64,000 bases of DNA from Guillardia theta CCMP2712 (lineage: Eukaryota > Cryptophyceae > Pyrenomonadales > Geminigeraceae): the NCBI RefSeq assembly GCF_000315625.1, contig NW_005434608.1, positions 85,529 through 149,528 on the forward strand, in the 5' to 3' direction. The notes beneath the pieces are model-generated. The model searched no databases. It saw only the letters and a program-made list of their open reading frames with translations, and was not told the DNA's origin. Position 1 is the first letter of the stretch; the number at the start of each line of letters is the position of its first letter. A program made the position numbers and the translations under genes. This document shows positions 10,662-19,575 of this stretch, piece by piece.

Positions 10662-13207
10662 ATGGCATCGCTCAGGTTTCTCCTGGGGATCATCTGCATT
10701 TCATGCATCAGATGCGATCATCGGCTTGTTCCTGGGACACATCGCAAACCGATCCGGCCATGTGCAGTACAGCCTGTGCTGTCTGACAGCTCGGGTTCAG
10801 CCGCGTTCCTTGTGCACCTGAGGGGTGGGCGACACAAGAGGAACAGGCATCGATCGAGCCTCAAGAACAGGCTCAAGGGAGGAGGGAAAGGGCCGCAGGA
10901 TGACAGGAGTCACTTAAAGCTTCAAGACATCTTGGATAAGGATGTGGCATCGGAAGAGGAGGAGAAAGTGGGGCAAGTAGCAGTGGAAGAGGTGGATTAC
11001 AAGTACGAGTACAGGAAGCTCCTGGTGGAGGTCGAGGCCTTGAGACAGGAGCTGCGATCGCGCACGCAGAGTGAGCATGCTCGGGATGATGGTGGGAAGA
11101 TCCAGGAGAGCTCGAGCAGTGAGAGCGAGGAGATGGACCTTGACAGTGTGAACCATGCGAAACACCATGCAGCACATGAAGACAACATGCGGGAGCGAGC
11201 CAAGTACATCCCGATGAGGCTGAGTATCAAGGAGCGAAAGCTGCTTCGCTTGTTGGAGGCAGCGCTGTCGGTCAGCGAGTACGTGGACCGTGTGGATGTG
11301 ATCTCGTTCAAGTCTCGCTCAGGGAGGATGGTCTCGATGATCAAGGAAGTATGCTCGATCCTCTGCGGGCTGTTGGTGTCGAGCGACTACAAGGAGGGGC
11401 AGCGACTGATCGAGAACAAGAACTACGCTGACAACGAGGAGTTCTTCCAAAAGATCTTCGAGGTCGGGAGAAGGCACAAGATCATGAACCCCGAGAAGAT
11501 GAGGAGCACGTACGGAAAGCTCATCTACATGCTCCAGGACGCCGAGTCCCCCGAGGTGTCGGAGGTCCTGGGGTTTAAGTGCGTCAAGGAGATCAGGACT
11601 GTCTTCTCTTTCCTCCAGTATGCAGGAGCTGTGGAGCTTCTCAACGACCCGCTGGTGCAGCTGGCAACCTCGGAGATACGCTCCGAGAACAGGAGCCGAG
11701 AGCAGGTGAACGCGGACATTCGGCACAAGGAGAAGGCTGTGGAGCACCTCGCGAGGAAGTACCGGTGCGAGCCAGCTCGGCCCCTGCTCCCTGCCTGAGT
11801 TGGCACGTGCAGGAGCGAGAAGCTGGAGGAGGAGGACATCCGCTGCTGTCTCTACTCCATCGGGGACAACAACGCCTTCCTGAGGTTCACCAGGGACCCT
11901 TGTGAGAAGGTAAGGACCTTCCCCCGGTCTGCCGCAGCGCCTCCCTCACGATCTCCTTAGATGCTCGAGTGGCTCAGGTCCAAGTTCAACCCTGAGCTCC
12001 CTGAGGACGATTTTTCCCTTGCCATCATCGGGGGGAGGAACGGGGCAAGGCTGACCCACAGCCACAGCAGGCAGTATCGCTTCGTGGAGCAGTCCCTCAT
12101 GCTCTGGAGTGCAATCCTCAAAGATATGTTCAAGGTCACTCCCTCTCTTCCCCCCTCCTGCTGAACCCCCTGGTGGCCTCCTGCTGCTCGTCCTCCCTCT
12201 CCTTCTGCTGGACTGACTTGAACTTTTGAGATTTGACGTGATGGCAGTTATGGCACTTGTCCGAGCAAGATCTGCTCTCATCGCTGCATCCTTACAAGCT
12301 CCGGGACACAGGGCAAGGGCTCAACAGAGTACAACACAGCCCCCGCATAGGAAGCGAGATGGAACGAATCCTCCACTCGGTTCAGTCAAAGCTGCAAAGG
12401 TACCTCCCCTTGCTATCCGCCCTACTCCCTGCCTCCCTTCTCCGCCCGTTCAGCTTGCCATGCTCCACCTGACCTTGTCCGGCAGCAAGTGGGAAGGCTC
12501 GTCGGTTGTCCACCTGGGAGACCACAACGTTCCCAACGCGCTCATGTTCATCGACAAGTACACGCAAGTCGAGAGGATCCTCAACCCCGTCGTCCTCTGC
12601 ATCGAGAAGCTGCCCCAGCTGTATGCTAGCGACAAGGGCATCAGGAAGTACCTCGACTCCTCCTTCGGGTCGGTGGAGCATCTCAGGTAATGGCCATGGA
12701 GGAGAGCAGGAGGGAGCCGCTGAGTGATGGCTCGGCGAACTAACTCTGACATCACTGCTAGCAAGATGATTCTGTCTGACTTCTTCCGGAGTGCCTTCGA
12801 CGGCAGGTGATCGCGAGGGTCATTGCTTATGTGTGTTTGACGGCTCTCCGCCTCTTGTTCCCTCAGTGGCGCCGACAACTTCTTTGACGCCGGGTCCTGC
12901 ATCGATGGCAGGCTAACAAGCGCGTGGTGGGTTCTTGGCTGCGAGGATTTCCATCGAACATTCTTGAGACGGACTCCTCCTCCCCTCCCTCCCTCCCTCC
13001 CTCCCTCCCTCCCTCCCTCCCTCTCAACGTTTCTCTTGCCCTGCGGGTCTCGATGTGACTGAGCGGCGTCACTCAGGAACTGGTGCAGCCGCATAGAGAG
13101 GAAGCCTTACTTCCCCGCGTGAGTCGCTCCTGCCTGTCGCTCACTCGCTGAGGGGTCCCAGGTTTCTGCTGACGGGCTTCACGGGCTTCGACGGCAAGTT
13201 TGAGTAA
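10662..13207 (+). CDS. DUF2009 (UPF0652) family protein with signal peptide and LRGG motif
   Basis: Nine exons (10662-11764, 11813-11909, 11961-12134, 12248-12399, 12486-12686, 12762-12806, 12867-12926, 13077-13118, 13162-13207) join in frame to about 639 residues. Every junction restores DUF2009 sequence: RLSIKERKLLRLLEAALSVS, NPEKMRSTYGKLIYMLQD, EDIRCCLYSIGDNNAFLR, RDTGQGLNRVQHSPR, VVHLGDHNVPNALMFIDKYT, GADNFFDAGSCIDGRLTSAW and the end FLLTGFTGFDGKFE. The family is widespread in fungi, plants and protists and of unknown function. Other members I know are not secreted. Here the N-terminus is a signal peptide (RFLLGIICISCIRC) with VHLRGGRHKR at 51-60, then a basic stretch and an acidic coiled region, implying entry to the endomembrane system or a plastid-associated compartment. 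The stop codon is followed at once by the direct repeat that bounds the composite insertion. Confidence 0.92.
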
Positions 13208-13213
13208 GGAGGC

Positions 13214-13246
13214 GACATGCTCGAGCACCCGCCTGCGGCCCCTCAG
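13214..13246 (+). repeat. left 33-bp direct repeat of the composite insertion
   Basis: GACATGCTCGAGCACCCGCC... (33 bp) matches 19668-19700 in the same orientation with two mismatches. It begins seven bases after the DUF2009 stop codon. The pair brackets about 6.4 kb of foreign-looking DNA. Confidence 0.8.
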
Positions 13247-13264
13247 TCTGCTGAAGAATACGCA

Positions 13265-13402
13265 GAAGAAGATTATCGCGATTTCATGAAGAGAAGGTCT
13301 GAGTCGGGAAAAACGTACTTCAACGGTCTACATGACAAATACATCAAATTGAGAACTACTACTGATATCAATGAGTTTGCGAAACAAACGCAAATCGAAA
13401 AT
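13265..13402 (+). repeat. 138-bp inverted repeat, left arm (gene fragment)
   Basis: This is nearly identical to the reverse complement of 19112-19249. Translated on plus it gives EDYRDFMKRRSESGKTYFNG and about 25 further residues, the same peptide as the right arm on minus. Here it is fused to unrelated sequence on both sides, so it looks like a captured fragment of the gene at 18821-19228. Confidence 0.8.
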
Positions 13403-13731
13403 CTGATAGAAAAATCGCAGAGTTCCAACATGAATTATCACACATGTGTTGCATCTGTGGACAACTTCATACCTTGCATGCTGGCAAATGCCCTCCAAGA
13501 CCGTGGGGCTTCTGACGAGGCCATGGAACTTAGTTAGTCAATGAGATAACTCCCATCAAAAGACACCCACCAGTGATTCCGCCCTGTTAGACCCCTCTAC
13601 CCGTTTATCGCGTATATAAATCCGTATTCATGTTCCATGGTCGAATTATAGATAAAATCGAATAGCGACGATTGTCCCATGTAAGGAAGACACTGACTCG
13701 ACATCGAACCTGGCCCAATCGGTAAACGAGC

Positions 13732-14172
13732 ATGATGATGAAAAGGGTTTTACTCTTCTTGGGATCATCTGCCGTCGGCACATTCTCCCTAACACGCGAC
13801 AACAGGGTGCACGCTCAGAAATTCAAGGGTGCCACGGCCAAGGGGTTGGACCAGGGAAACGAGAATAGCAAGCAGATACTACACACGATCAAGGTAAAGT
13901 ATTCACACGTAGATATACGGGCCATCTTATGGATGTTTGGGTCTATTGACTGCAAGTTATCGTATTACTACAACTTATGCAACACATCAGACACACAAGA
14001 AATGCAGGAACTCATAAAGATCATCGCTGACACACCTGAGAACAATGCAAGGGTATACGCATCCATTGTCAGGCATCACCCGGACAAGCTGCGCAAGACA
14101 TTCATTGCAGTACTACAGGCGACGTGTACCCGACACGGTATTGCATTTGTACATATAGATGACCATGTATGA
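13732..14172 (+). CDS. orphan protein resembling SGNH/GDSL-type hydrolases
   Basis: An intronless frame of 146 residues begins MMMKRVLLFLGSSAVGTFSL, where the Gly-Ser-Ser after a hydrophobic strand could be a block-I nucleophile. KFKGATAKGLDQGN follows, then a strand ILWMFGSIDCKLSYYYN. This succession resembles SGNH-hydrolase-like proteins of protists and large DNA viruses, but the match is by eye only and a catalytic Asp-x-x-His is not obvious; HIDDHV at the very end is a candidate. Base composition is AT-richer than neighbouring host genes. Downstream sequence to about 14400 has other coding-like scraps (LDLKKTSEEYLEEKAMLP), suggesting a degraded continuation. Confidence 0.45.
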   Translation: MMMKRVLLFLGSSAVGTFSLTRDNRVHAQKFKGATAKGLDQGNENSKQILHTIKVKYSHVDIRAILWMFGSIDCKLSYYYNLCNTSDTQEMQELIKIIADTPENNARVYASIVRHHPDKLRKTFIAVLQATCTRHGIAFVHIDDHV

Positions 14173-14642
14173 CAGACAGACCGGAGACGATCTATCTCGC
14201 TCTGTCGTCAATTCGGATTATAGAGACCCTTATCCACATGTATTCACTTAAACTGGAAAGCAACTCTATCCCTTTACATCGAGGAACTTTGAAAACACGG
14301 GATCACCATCAACAACACCCTCGACCTCAAGAAAACAAGCGAGGAATACCTGGAAGAGAAAGCAATGCTCCCTCTGAAGAAAAGGAAATTCCCTCCATCA
14401 TAATGCCTTGAAGGAAAACCGACAGCATACCCCTTGCAGAGCGAGGTACGGAAAGCCTTTTTCTCCCAAACAAGCAAAATACCATCGAAAGAGAGAAGGA
14501 CGCCAAGGGCAAGTTTGTGTCCACGGGAGCGAAATCGAAGAAGAAGGCCGTGCGCAATGCCATCACCAATGCTTCTCATGATATTCCCCCCGTGAAGACG
14601 ATTGCAAAGGGTAAGAAGGCCTCATCTACAAAGAGTTCGGCC

Positions 14643-15358
14643 TCACCCTCCCGCCTCCCCTGCGTCTTCATCGATGGCGGCAAGCGTCAGATCAAGGTTG
14701 CCCCGCTCCTCGATGTCTTCCCCGCGGGGCACTTGAACAGCTGGGGCGTGCAATAAAATGCACTCCTTGACGGTGTTGTCAAAGTACTCCGCCACTGTGC
14801 AGTTGCCCTGGTCGATGACGGGTAGGCACTGCCCATCCTTGTAGTACCACTCGTCGTGGTTGTCGATTCCCTTGAAGAATTTGTTGCAGTTGGGCGAGCA
14901 GTCGGAGATCCTCACTAGCGTCACGCCATCGGGGAATGTCCAGTATTGTGGGCACTGGTCCTCTGTCACAAGTGGCGATTGCGGTATCCTACATGTCTTG
15001 GTCTCATTGTCGTACTTATAGAGGATGTTGTAGAGCCTCTCGCAGGTGATGCAGTCCTTGATCGATGTCGAGGCGTTGGGGCTGGACAGATTGTAGGGGC
15101 AGTAGGTGCAAGGGATGTTCCCAAACTCTCCCTTGTAGGAGGGCACACAGGGGTCGAGCCCGTTGCCCGATCCAGTGTATCCAGGATTGCAGAACCTCAC
15201 CCCGCTGACATAGCCAGACCTGCAGTAGCAGTTGTCCTCGCTTGTAGATCCCGGGTCAGAGTCCGGGCAGACGGAGCAGGAGAAGCTGCTCAGAACGAAT
15301 CCTTTAAAGCACTTGCAGCTTGTGCTGTTGACGGAGAGAGCTGGGGAGGATGAGTTCA
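14643..15358 (-). pseudogene. fragment of a Cys-rich extracellular protein (EGF/ephrin-receptor-like)
   Basis: The minus frame is Cys-rich with regularly spaced pairs (CKCFKGFVLSSFSCSVC, CYCRSGYVSGVRFC, CTYCPYNLSSPN, CPQYWTFPDG) and many N-x-S/T sites. This is typical of extracellular cysteine-knot repeats. It has no start of its own: at 15356-15358 it runs into the 566-bp inverted repeat, where the frame reads antisense-like nonsense. It stops at 14643 after an acidic tail. It is probably the 3' part of a surface-protein gene cut by the rearrangement. Confidence 0.55.
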
Positions 15359-15921
15359 ACCAGATAAACTCAGTGACGCGCAAGCAGCCACAGAGGTTCA
15401 GTTGAAAAACCATTCTGCTCATGCTCTTATCGTGAAGAGAGCAGTGACGGCAGTCACTATGAGAGTGAGTGCCATCAAAGCGTGGGAGCTGGTTGCGGAA
15501 CTTGAAGCCGGAGCAGAAGGCGCGGGAGCAGAGGGCGCGGGAGCAGAGGGCGCGGGAGCAGAAGGCGCGGGAGCAGAAGGCGCGGGAGCAGAGGGCACGA
15601 TGGGAGGCCCGACTACCCATTTGGACTGACTGTAAGTTGTTGATGTTCCTGCGCGCCTTCGAGCAGGAGCACCAGCAGACCCGTAGAGGACAGTCTGACC
15701 AGCTGTCTGAAAGTATTGCTTGGGGAAAAGAATGTCAAAGTATACAGACATGGCGTCTCCAGTGACTGGGTTGGCTCTGATATTCACGACATCGCTTCCA
15801 TAATTTGATAGAGCATCGCCGGATCCCATGGTAGCGTAGTTGAATCCTTTCGAGAGAACCAAGGAGATGAGCTTGCCGCCTAGAGAGAAGGAGATGTCAT
15901 TGACCTCGACGTTGCTCATCT
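15356..15921 (-). repeat. 566-bp inverted repeat, left arm
   Basis: This is the reverse complement of 17333-17898, with the same length and only scattered differences, even in the six-unit PSAPA-coding repeat. It carries the last 166 codons of the GPI-type surface protein in inverted orientation. Near identity implies a recent duplication or ongoing gene conversion. Confidence 0.9.
15419..15919 (-). pseudogene. truncated inverted copy of the GPI-type surface protein gene
   Basis: An open frame of 166 residues starts at MSNVEVNDISFSLGGKLISL and is nearly identical to the C-terminal 40% of the protein encoded at 16567-17835, including the PSAPA stalk and the hydrophobic tail. The signal peptide and N-terminal half are missing. 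Immediately upstream on this strand lies the hairpin element, so no native promoter is expected. Confidence 0.8.
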
Positions 15922-15945
15922 AACTAAAGGCTCTTTGGGCGAGTC

Positions 15946-16335
15946 AACACGACCACCCTCTCTTTTACCATCAAGGTCCCCCCCTCACCCCCTTTCCAAG
16001 TGATTTAAAATTAACTTCTCGTCGGGCAAGCATCAGTTTTAAGTCAACAAAATTTTGGTGCCCCCCCCCATGGCTGAATCATTTTCGACTCATCAATCGA
16101 TCCAACTATAATTATTTTCCTCTCATCTTTTTAAAAGTGTAAGCATTCCATTCAAAACTCCAAGTTTTCTACGCTGGAAAATGATTAGTAGGATCAATTG
16201 ATGAGTAGAAAATGATTACACCAAAATTTGATTGACACGAAATTGATGATTGCCCGACGAGAAGTTAATTATATCACTGGGAAAGGGGCTGTGGGGAAGG
16301 GGGTACTTGATAGTAAAAGAGAGGGTGGTCGTGTT
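15946..16335. mobile_element. 390-bp AT-rich hairpin element (MITE-like)
   Basis: Left (from 15946) and right (to 16335) ends are imperfect inverted repeats of about 150 bp. AACACGACCACCCTCTCTTT on the left reappears in reverse complement on the right. Both arms also share AACTTCTCGTCGGGCA and CAAAATTTTGGTG. The centre is AT-rich and non-coding. The size and fold-back structure resemble a non-autonomous DNA transposon; a target-site duplication was not identified. It sits exactly between the two 566-bp arms. Confidence 0.65.
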
Positions 16336-16566
16336 TCTTCTCCAAATATTTTGGAAAACCCAAATATTATACTGTTGGCTCATGTTGTAATGTAGGGAGG
16401 GTTCATTATGAAACTGCAGGGGACCCCACCCCAAGTCAATCTGTATTGGAAGTACCGGTGAATTTTTTCGAGGAAAATTTCAAATCATTTCTGGGCGGCC
16501 GGCGGGAAACGCCCCTTTATTAGCCTCTTCCTCTCCTCGCGTCCTCTCACCCTTGGCTCGGCGGAC

Positions 16567-17835
16567 ATGCCTGCTGCTGCTGCTGCTGCTGCTGCTGCTT
16601 ACCTCGCGGCAGCTCTGCTCCTCCTGCTCTGCTCCCTCCCTGGCTCTCAATGCGCCTACACCTTTGTCAAAGCAGAGGGACAGGACATCTGCGCCGGTGT
16701 CGTACCTGATTGTGCCAACAAGGAGGATTGTTCCACTGCAGCCTACGGGCCGTGCACCGCTGCCTCCCCCGGCCCCTCAGCCTATGTCACAGTCATCCCC
16801 AACGGATTGGCATGGGTCTACGATATCAACACCTACACCACCGACCCCAATCAGGTCAACGTGATCAACGTTTTGCCGAACGTCAACAATGGGTTTGTGG
16901 AGAGTCAATCAGGCATCAAAGAAGGAAGTGCCGAGTATGCATACATGATGGCCGGAGGTCTAGTTGGTAACACCGTTGAAAGCTGCGGCTATGTTGGCGT
17001 GATTAATGCGATCATGACCAAAGGATCTATCAGCACAAAGACAATACCTGTTGCATGGAATACACCCGACAACCTTCCGTCTGACCACACAACTTACAAC
17101 CACAGAGCAGATTACTGTATCGCTTCTGCGTCCAACGGAGCTTGTACCGGAACTGATGTGACATTCGCATCCGGAGACATGGCGTTCATGGCTTACCTCG
17201 GAGTCATGGGTAGCAAGTACGTTGCGGACCCTAAGGCCGCGTATCTCGGCCTCAGACTTAAGATGGCGGTGGTGGACAAGAATGAGACATCGGCGAACAT
17301 GACTTTCAACTCCCAATCGAAGAAGCTGAGCGAGATGAGCAACGTCGAGGTCAATGACATCTCCTTCTCTCTAGGCGGCAAGCTCATCTCCTTGGTTCTC
17401 TCGAAAGGATTCAACTACGCTACCATGGGATCCGGCGATGCTCTATCAAATTATGGAAGCGATGTCGTGAATATCAGAGCCAACCCAGTCACTGGAGACG
17501 CCATGTCTGTATACTTTGACATTCTTTTCCCCAAGCAATACTTTCAGACAGCTGGTCAGACTGTCCTCTACGGGTCTGCTGGTGCTCATGCTCGAAGGCG
17601 CGCAGGAACATCAACAACTTACAGTCAGTCCAAATGGGTAGTCGGGCCTCCCATCGTGCCCTCTGCTCCCGCGCCTTCTGCTCCCGCGCCTTCTGCTCCC
17701 GCGCCTTCTGCTCCCGCGCCCTCTGCTCCCGCGCCTTCTGCTCCGGCTTCAAGTTCCGCAACCAGCTCCCACGCTTTGATGGCACTCACTCTCATAGTGA
17801 CTGCCGTCACTGCTCTCTTCACGATAAGAGCATGA
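16567..17835 (+). CDS. secreted GPI-anchor-type surface protein with PSAPA stalk
   Basis: An intronless frame encodes 422 residues. It starts at ATG 16567 with a poly-Ala/Leu signal peptide (AYLAAALLLLLCSLPGSQC). An ectodomain with spaced cysteines and N-glycosylation sites follows. Next is a stalk of six PSAPA units, encoded by a hexanucleotide-like repeat. The protein ends in a hydrophobic tail without a cytoplasmic domain (ALMALTLIVTAVTALFTIRA), the usual layout of a GPI-anchored protein. I recognise no family for the ectodomain (MAGGLVGNTVESCGYVGVIN, FMAYLGVMGSKYV). The last 500 bp are duplicated in inverted orientation at 15419-15919. It lies inside the composite insertion. Confidence 0.75.
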   Translation: MPAAAAAAAAAYLAAALLLLLCSLPGSQCAYTFVKAEGQDICAGVVPDCANKEDCSTAAYGPCTAASPGPSAYVTVIPNGLAWVYDINTYTTDPNQVNVINVLPNVNNGFVESQSGIKEGSAEYAYMMAGGLVGNTVESCGYVGVINAIMTKGSISTKTIPVAWNTPDNLPSDHTTYNHRADYCIASASNGACTGTDVTFASGDMAFMAYLGVMGSKYVADPKAAYLGLRLKMAVVDKNETSANMTFNSQSKKLSEMSNVEVNDISFSLGGKLISLVLSKGFNYATMGSGDALSNYGSDVVNIRANPVTGDAMSVYFDILFPKQYFQTAGQTVLYGSAGAHARRRAGTSTTYSQSKWVVGPPIVPSAPAPSAPAPSAPAPSAPAPSAPAPSAPASSSATSSHALMALTLIVTAVTALFTIRA

Positions 17836-17898
17836 GCAGAATGGTTTTTCAACTGAACCTCTGTGGCTGCTTGCGCGTCACTGAGTTTATCTGGTTGA
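17333..17898 (+). repeat. 566-bp inverted repeat, right arm
   Basis: Partner of 15356-15921. It covers the 3' part of the surface-protein gene and about 60 bp past its stop codon, ending at TTTATCTGGTTGA. Confidence 0.9.
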
Positions 17899-17989
17899 TA
17901 GTCTATGAGACTGGCAAGTGGGGGGGATTTTCTGGAAATAGAACATGAGAATCATCAATCATGCAAAGAATCATCAATCATGCTACACA

Positions 17990-18115
17990 CATCCTTCATA
18001 TCGAACTTGTTGTTTGGCATTCCGCCAAAGGCATCAAGTCCTCTTTCTCCCATTCTTTTCACTTCAAGCATTGTGCTCGTCCGTAAACCGAACGGGGACA
18101 TCCGTATGTCTTTCT
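17990..18115 (+). mobile_element. reverse-transcriptase fragment (Ty3/gypsy-like motif)
   Basis: A short plus frame reads IPPKASSPLSPILFTSSIVL then VRKPNGDIRMSF before a stop. The string (S)IVLVRKPNGDIRM matches the palm-domain entry of long-terminal-repeat retrotransposon reverse transcriptases, where V-x-K-x-(D/N)-G-x-x-R-(M/F) precedes the DYR motif. Nothing downstream continues the domain, so this is a relic of a few dozen codons. Confidence 0.5.
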
Positions 18116-18404
18116 GAAGCGACTCCGAACGCGAGGACACGCAGTCCCCGCCCCCACTCCCCGCCGCCTCCGGAAGCTCCTCCCTCCCGGTGAATCCACG
18201 CCCGCTGCCGCGTGCGGTGGCGAGGGTGAGGCCCCCGCAGCGCCTTGCCTCCGGGTACGATTCCGACTCCGTGATGGAGGACAGCTGCGATGAGGAGGAG
18301 GACATCAATAGCTCCTACAACCTCAGGGATTACGTCGGCCGCAGGAAGTACTACAGCAACAGCAGCGATGAGACGCCGGGCTACGATGAGAGCATGGACC
18401 CTGC

Positions 18405-18998
18405 ATGCGATCCCGTCGAGTCGCGTTCGCCGATGAGAAGATGAAGTCAAGAGACAGCGATGACGGCTACGACTCTATGGGCAGTGACGACCTGGACATG
18501 CTGGATGTCGAGATACGGGATGAGGAGCTGGATATCATCCGTGATATGAACAAGGGTGACCTCGTCAGCTTCTGCAAGAGCTGCACCCCTTTCGCCATCT
18601 TCGAGGCCGTTGTGAGGCTGAAGTGTGTGGAGGAGAGCGAGAAGGCGGGCTTCGGCGTCTATGTCTGCGGCGCGACCTCGATATTCCATTGCCGTGTCTG
18701 CAACATGATCACGACCTGTAAGTGCTGCAGCCAGAGGGGGTGCTGCTTGATGTGTGGCAGCGACGACTCTGAGCTCATCGGTGTGAAGCTAGGCAATCCC
18801 TCCTCGGTTCAGTGCTACGTTCACGACATCGACTGCGCAGAGGCGAGGCGCAAGGCCATGGTGCTCAACGACAAGTCGGATGATTGCAATCTGCTCTTTG
18901 ACAATGCAAGGGATCGTGTGAGCTTCTCGCGGAGTGTGGAACGCAGCGCCATGAGGTATGGTTTCGACAAGTATATCGCCATCGAGCGCATGCTGTAG
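18405..18998 (+). CDS. acidic Cys-rich orphan protein
   Basis: The 197-codon frame starts with an acidic Ser/Asp-rich segment (SRDSDDGYDSMGSDDLDMLD). A cysteine cluster (HCRVCNMITTCKCCSQRG, CCLMCGSDDSELIG) that could bind zinc follows, and it ends with a charged helical tail. An overlapping frame at 18190-18444 (GYDSDSVMEDSCDEEEDINS) has the same acidic style, so the original gene may have been longer and suffered a frameshift near 18430. No family recognised; it lies in the composite insertion. Confidence 0.4.
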   Translation: MRSRRVAFADEKMKSRDSDDGYDSMGSDDLDMLDVEIRDEELDIIRDMNKGDLVSFCKSCTPFAIFEAVVRLKCVEESEKAGFGVYVCGATSIFHCRVCNMITTCKCCSQRGCCLMCGSDDSELIGVKLGNPSSVQCYVHDIDCAEARRKAMVLNDKSDDCNLLFDNARDRVSFSRSVERSAMRYGFDKYIAIERML

Positions 18999-19228
18999 TA
19001 TCCCTCACCAGGCCAAGCACCACGAAGACGTTGTCCTCCACCCATCCACCCCTCAACGACCTCCGAGATCTCGATCGGCTCATGCATTTTCTTCTTCGCA
19101 TAAGCGATGATATTTTCGATTTGCGTTTGTTTCGCAAACTCATTGATATCAGTAGTAGTTCTCAATTTGATGTATTTGTCATGTAGACCGTTGAAGTACG
19201 TTTTTCCCGACTCAGACCTTCTCTTCAT
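18821..19228 (-). CDS. orphan frame carrying the 138-bp inverted repeat
   Basis: The minus frame starts MKRRSESGKTYFNGLHDKYI and reads coding-like for about 65 codons (through HEPIEISEVVEGW). Beyond this it overlaps antisense to the Cys-rich frame and is doubtful. Its ATG overlaps the stop of the upstream frame (19225-19575) by four bases, ATGA. That is either compact virus-like gene packing or a frameshift that split one gene. Confidence 0.35.
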   Translation of the reverse strand: MKRRSESGKTYFNGLHDKYIKLRTTTDINEFAKQTQIENIIAYAKKKMHEPIEISEVVEGWMGGGQRLRGAWPGEGYYSMRSMAIYLSKPYLMALRSTLREKLTRSLALSKSRLQSSDLSLSTMALRLASAQSMS

Positions 19229-19249
19229 GAAGTCGCGATAATCTTCTTC
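19112..19249 (-). repeat. 138-bp inverted repeat, right arm
   Basis: Reverse complement of 13265-13402 with at most a few differences. It is embedded in a longer minus-strand coding region, so this copy is likely the source. Confidence 0.8.
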
Positions 19250-19575
19250 CTTTTGTCCAATTCACGCGATATGAACTTGAGTGTGTGTGTCTTTAATTCT
19301 TGCTTTTCAAAATTTTTCATAGTTCTAGTATGTGGAAGTTTTTCATGCAATCTGATAAGGTATGCGATCAAGGTACCAGCATAGTGAGCGACTTTGAATG
19401 ATAGCGCGTTTGTTCTCAATTCGTCCATGAGATAGAATATGTCACCTGTAGACGTTTCGTTGTCTATGTATATGTTGAATTGTAGGAGCACATCGTGATA
19501 ACTGGAATCCTTATGCTTGTCCACAAAGTCATTACATGTCTTGAGTTGCGATTGCCAATGTTTTCTTTTATTCAT
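19225..19575 (-). CDS. orphan 116-residue frame in AT-rich part of the insertion
   Basis: It begins MNKRKHWQSQLKTCNDFVDK and continues as a charged, helical, Lys-rich sequence (HYAGTLIAYLIRLHEKLPHT). Codon use is AT-rich, unlike host genes on either side. It ends in a 4-bp ATGA overlap with the next frame. It is possibly the N-terminal half of a protein that continues as EDYRDFMKRRSESGK after a frameshift. No family recognised. Confidence 0.4.
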   Translation of the reverse strand: MNKRKHWQSQLKTCNDFVDKHKDSSYHDVLLQFNIYIDNETSTGDIFYLMDELRTNALSFKVAHYAGTLIAYLIRLHEKLPHTRTMKNFEKQELKTHTLKFISRELDKRKKIIATS

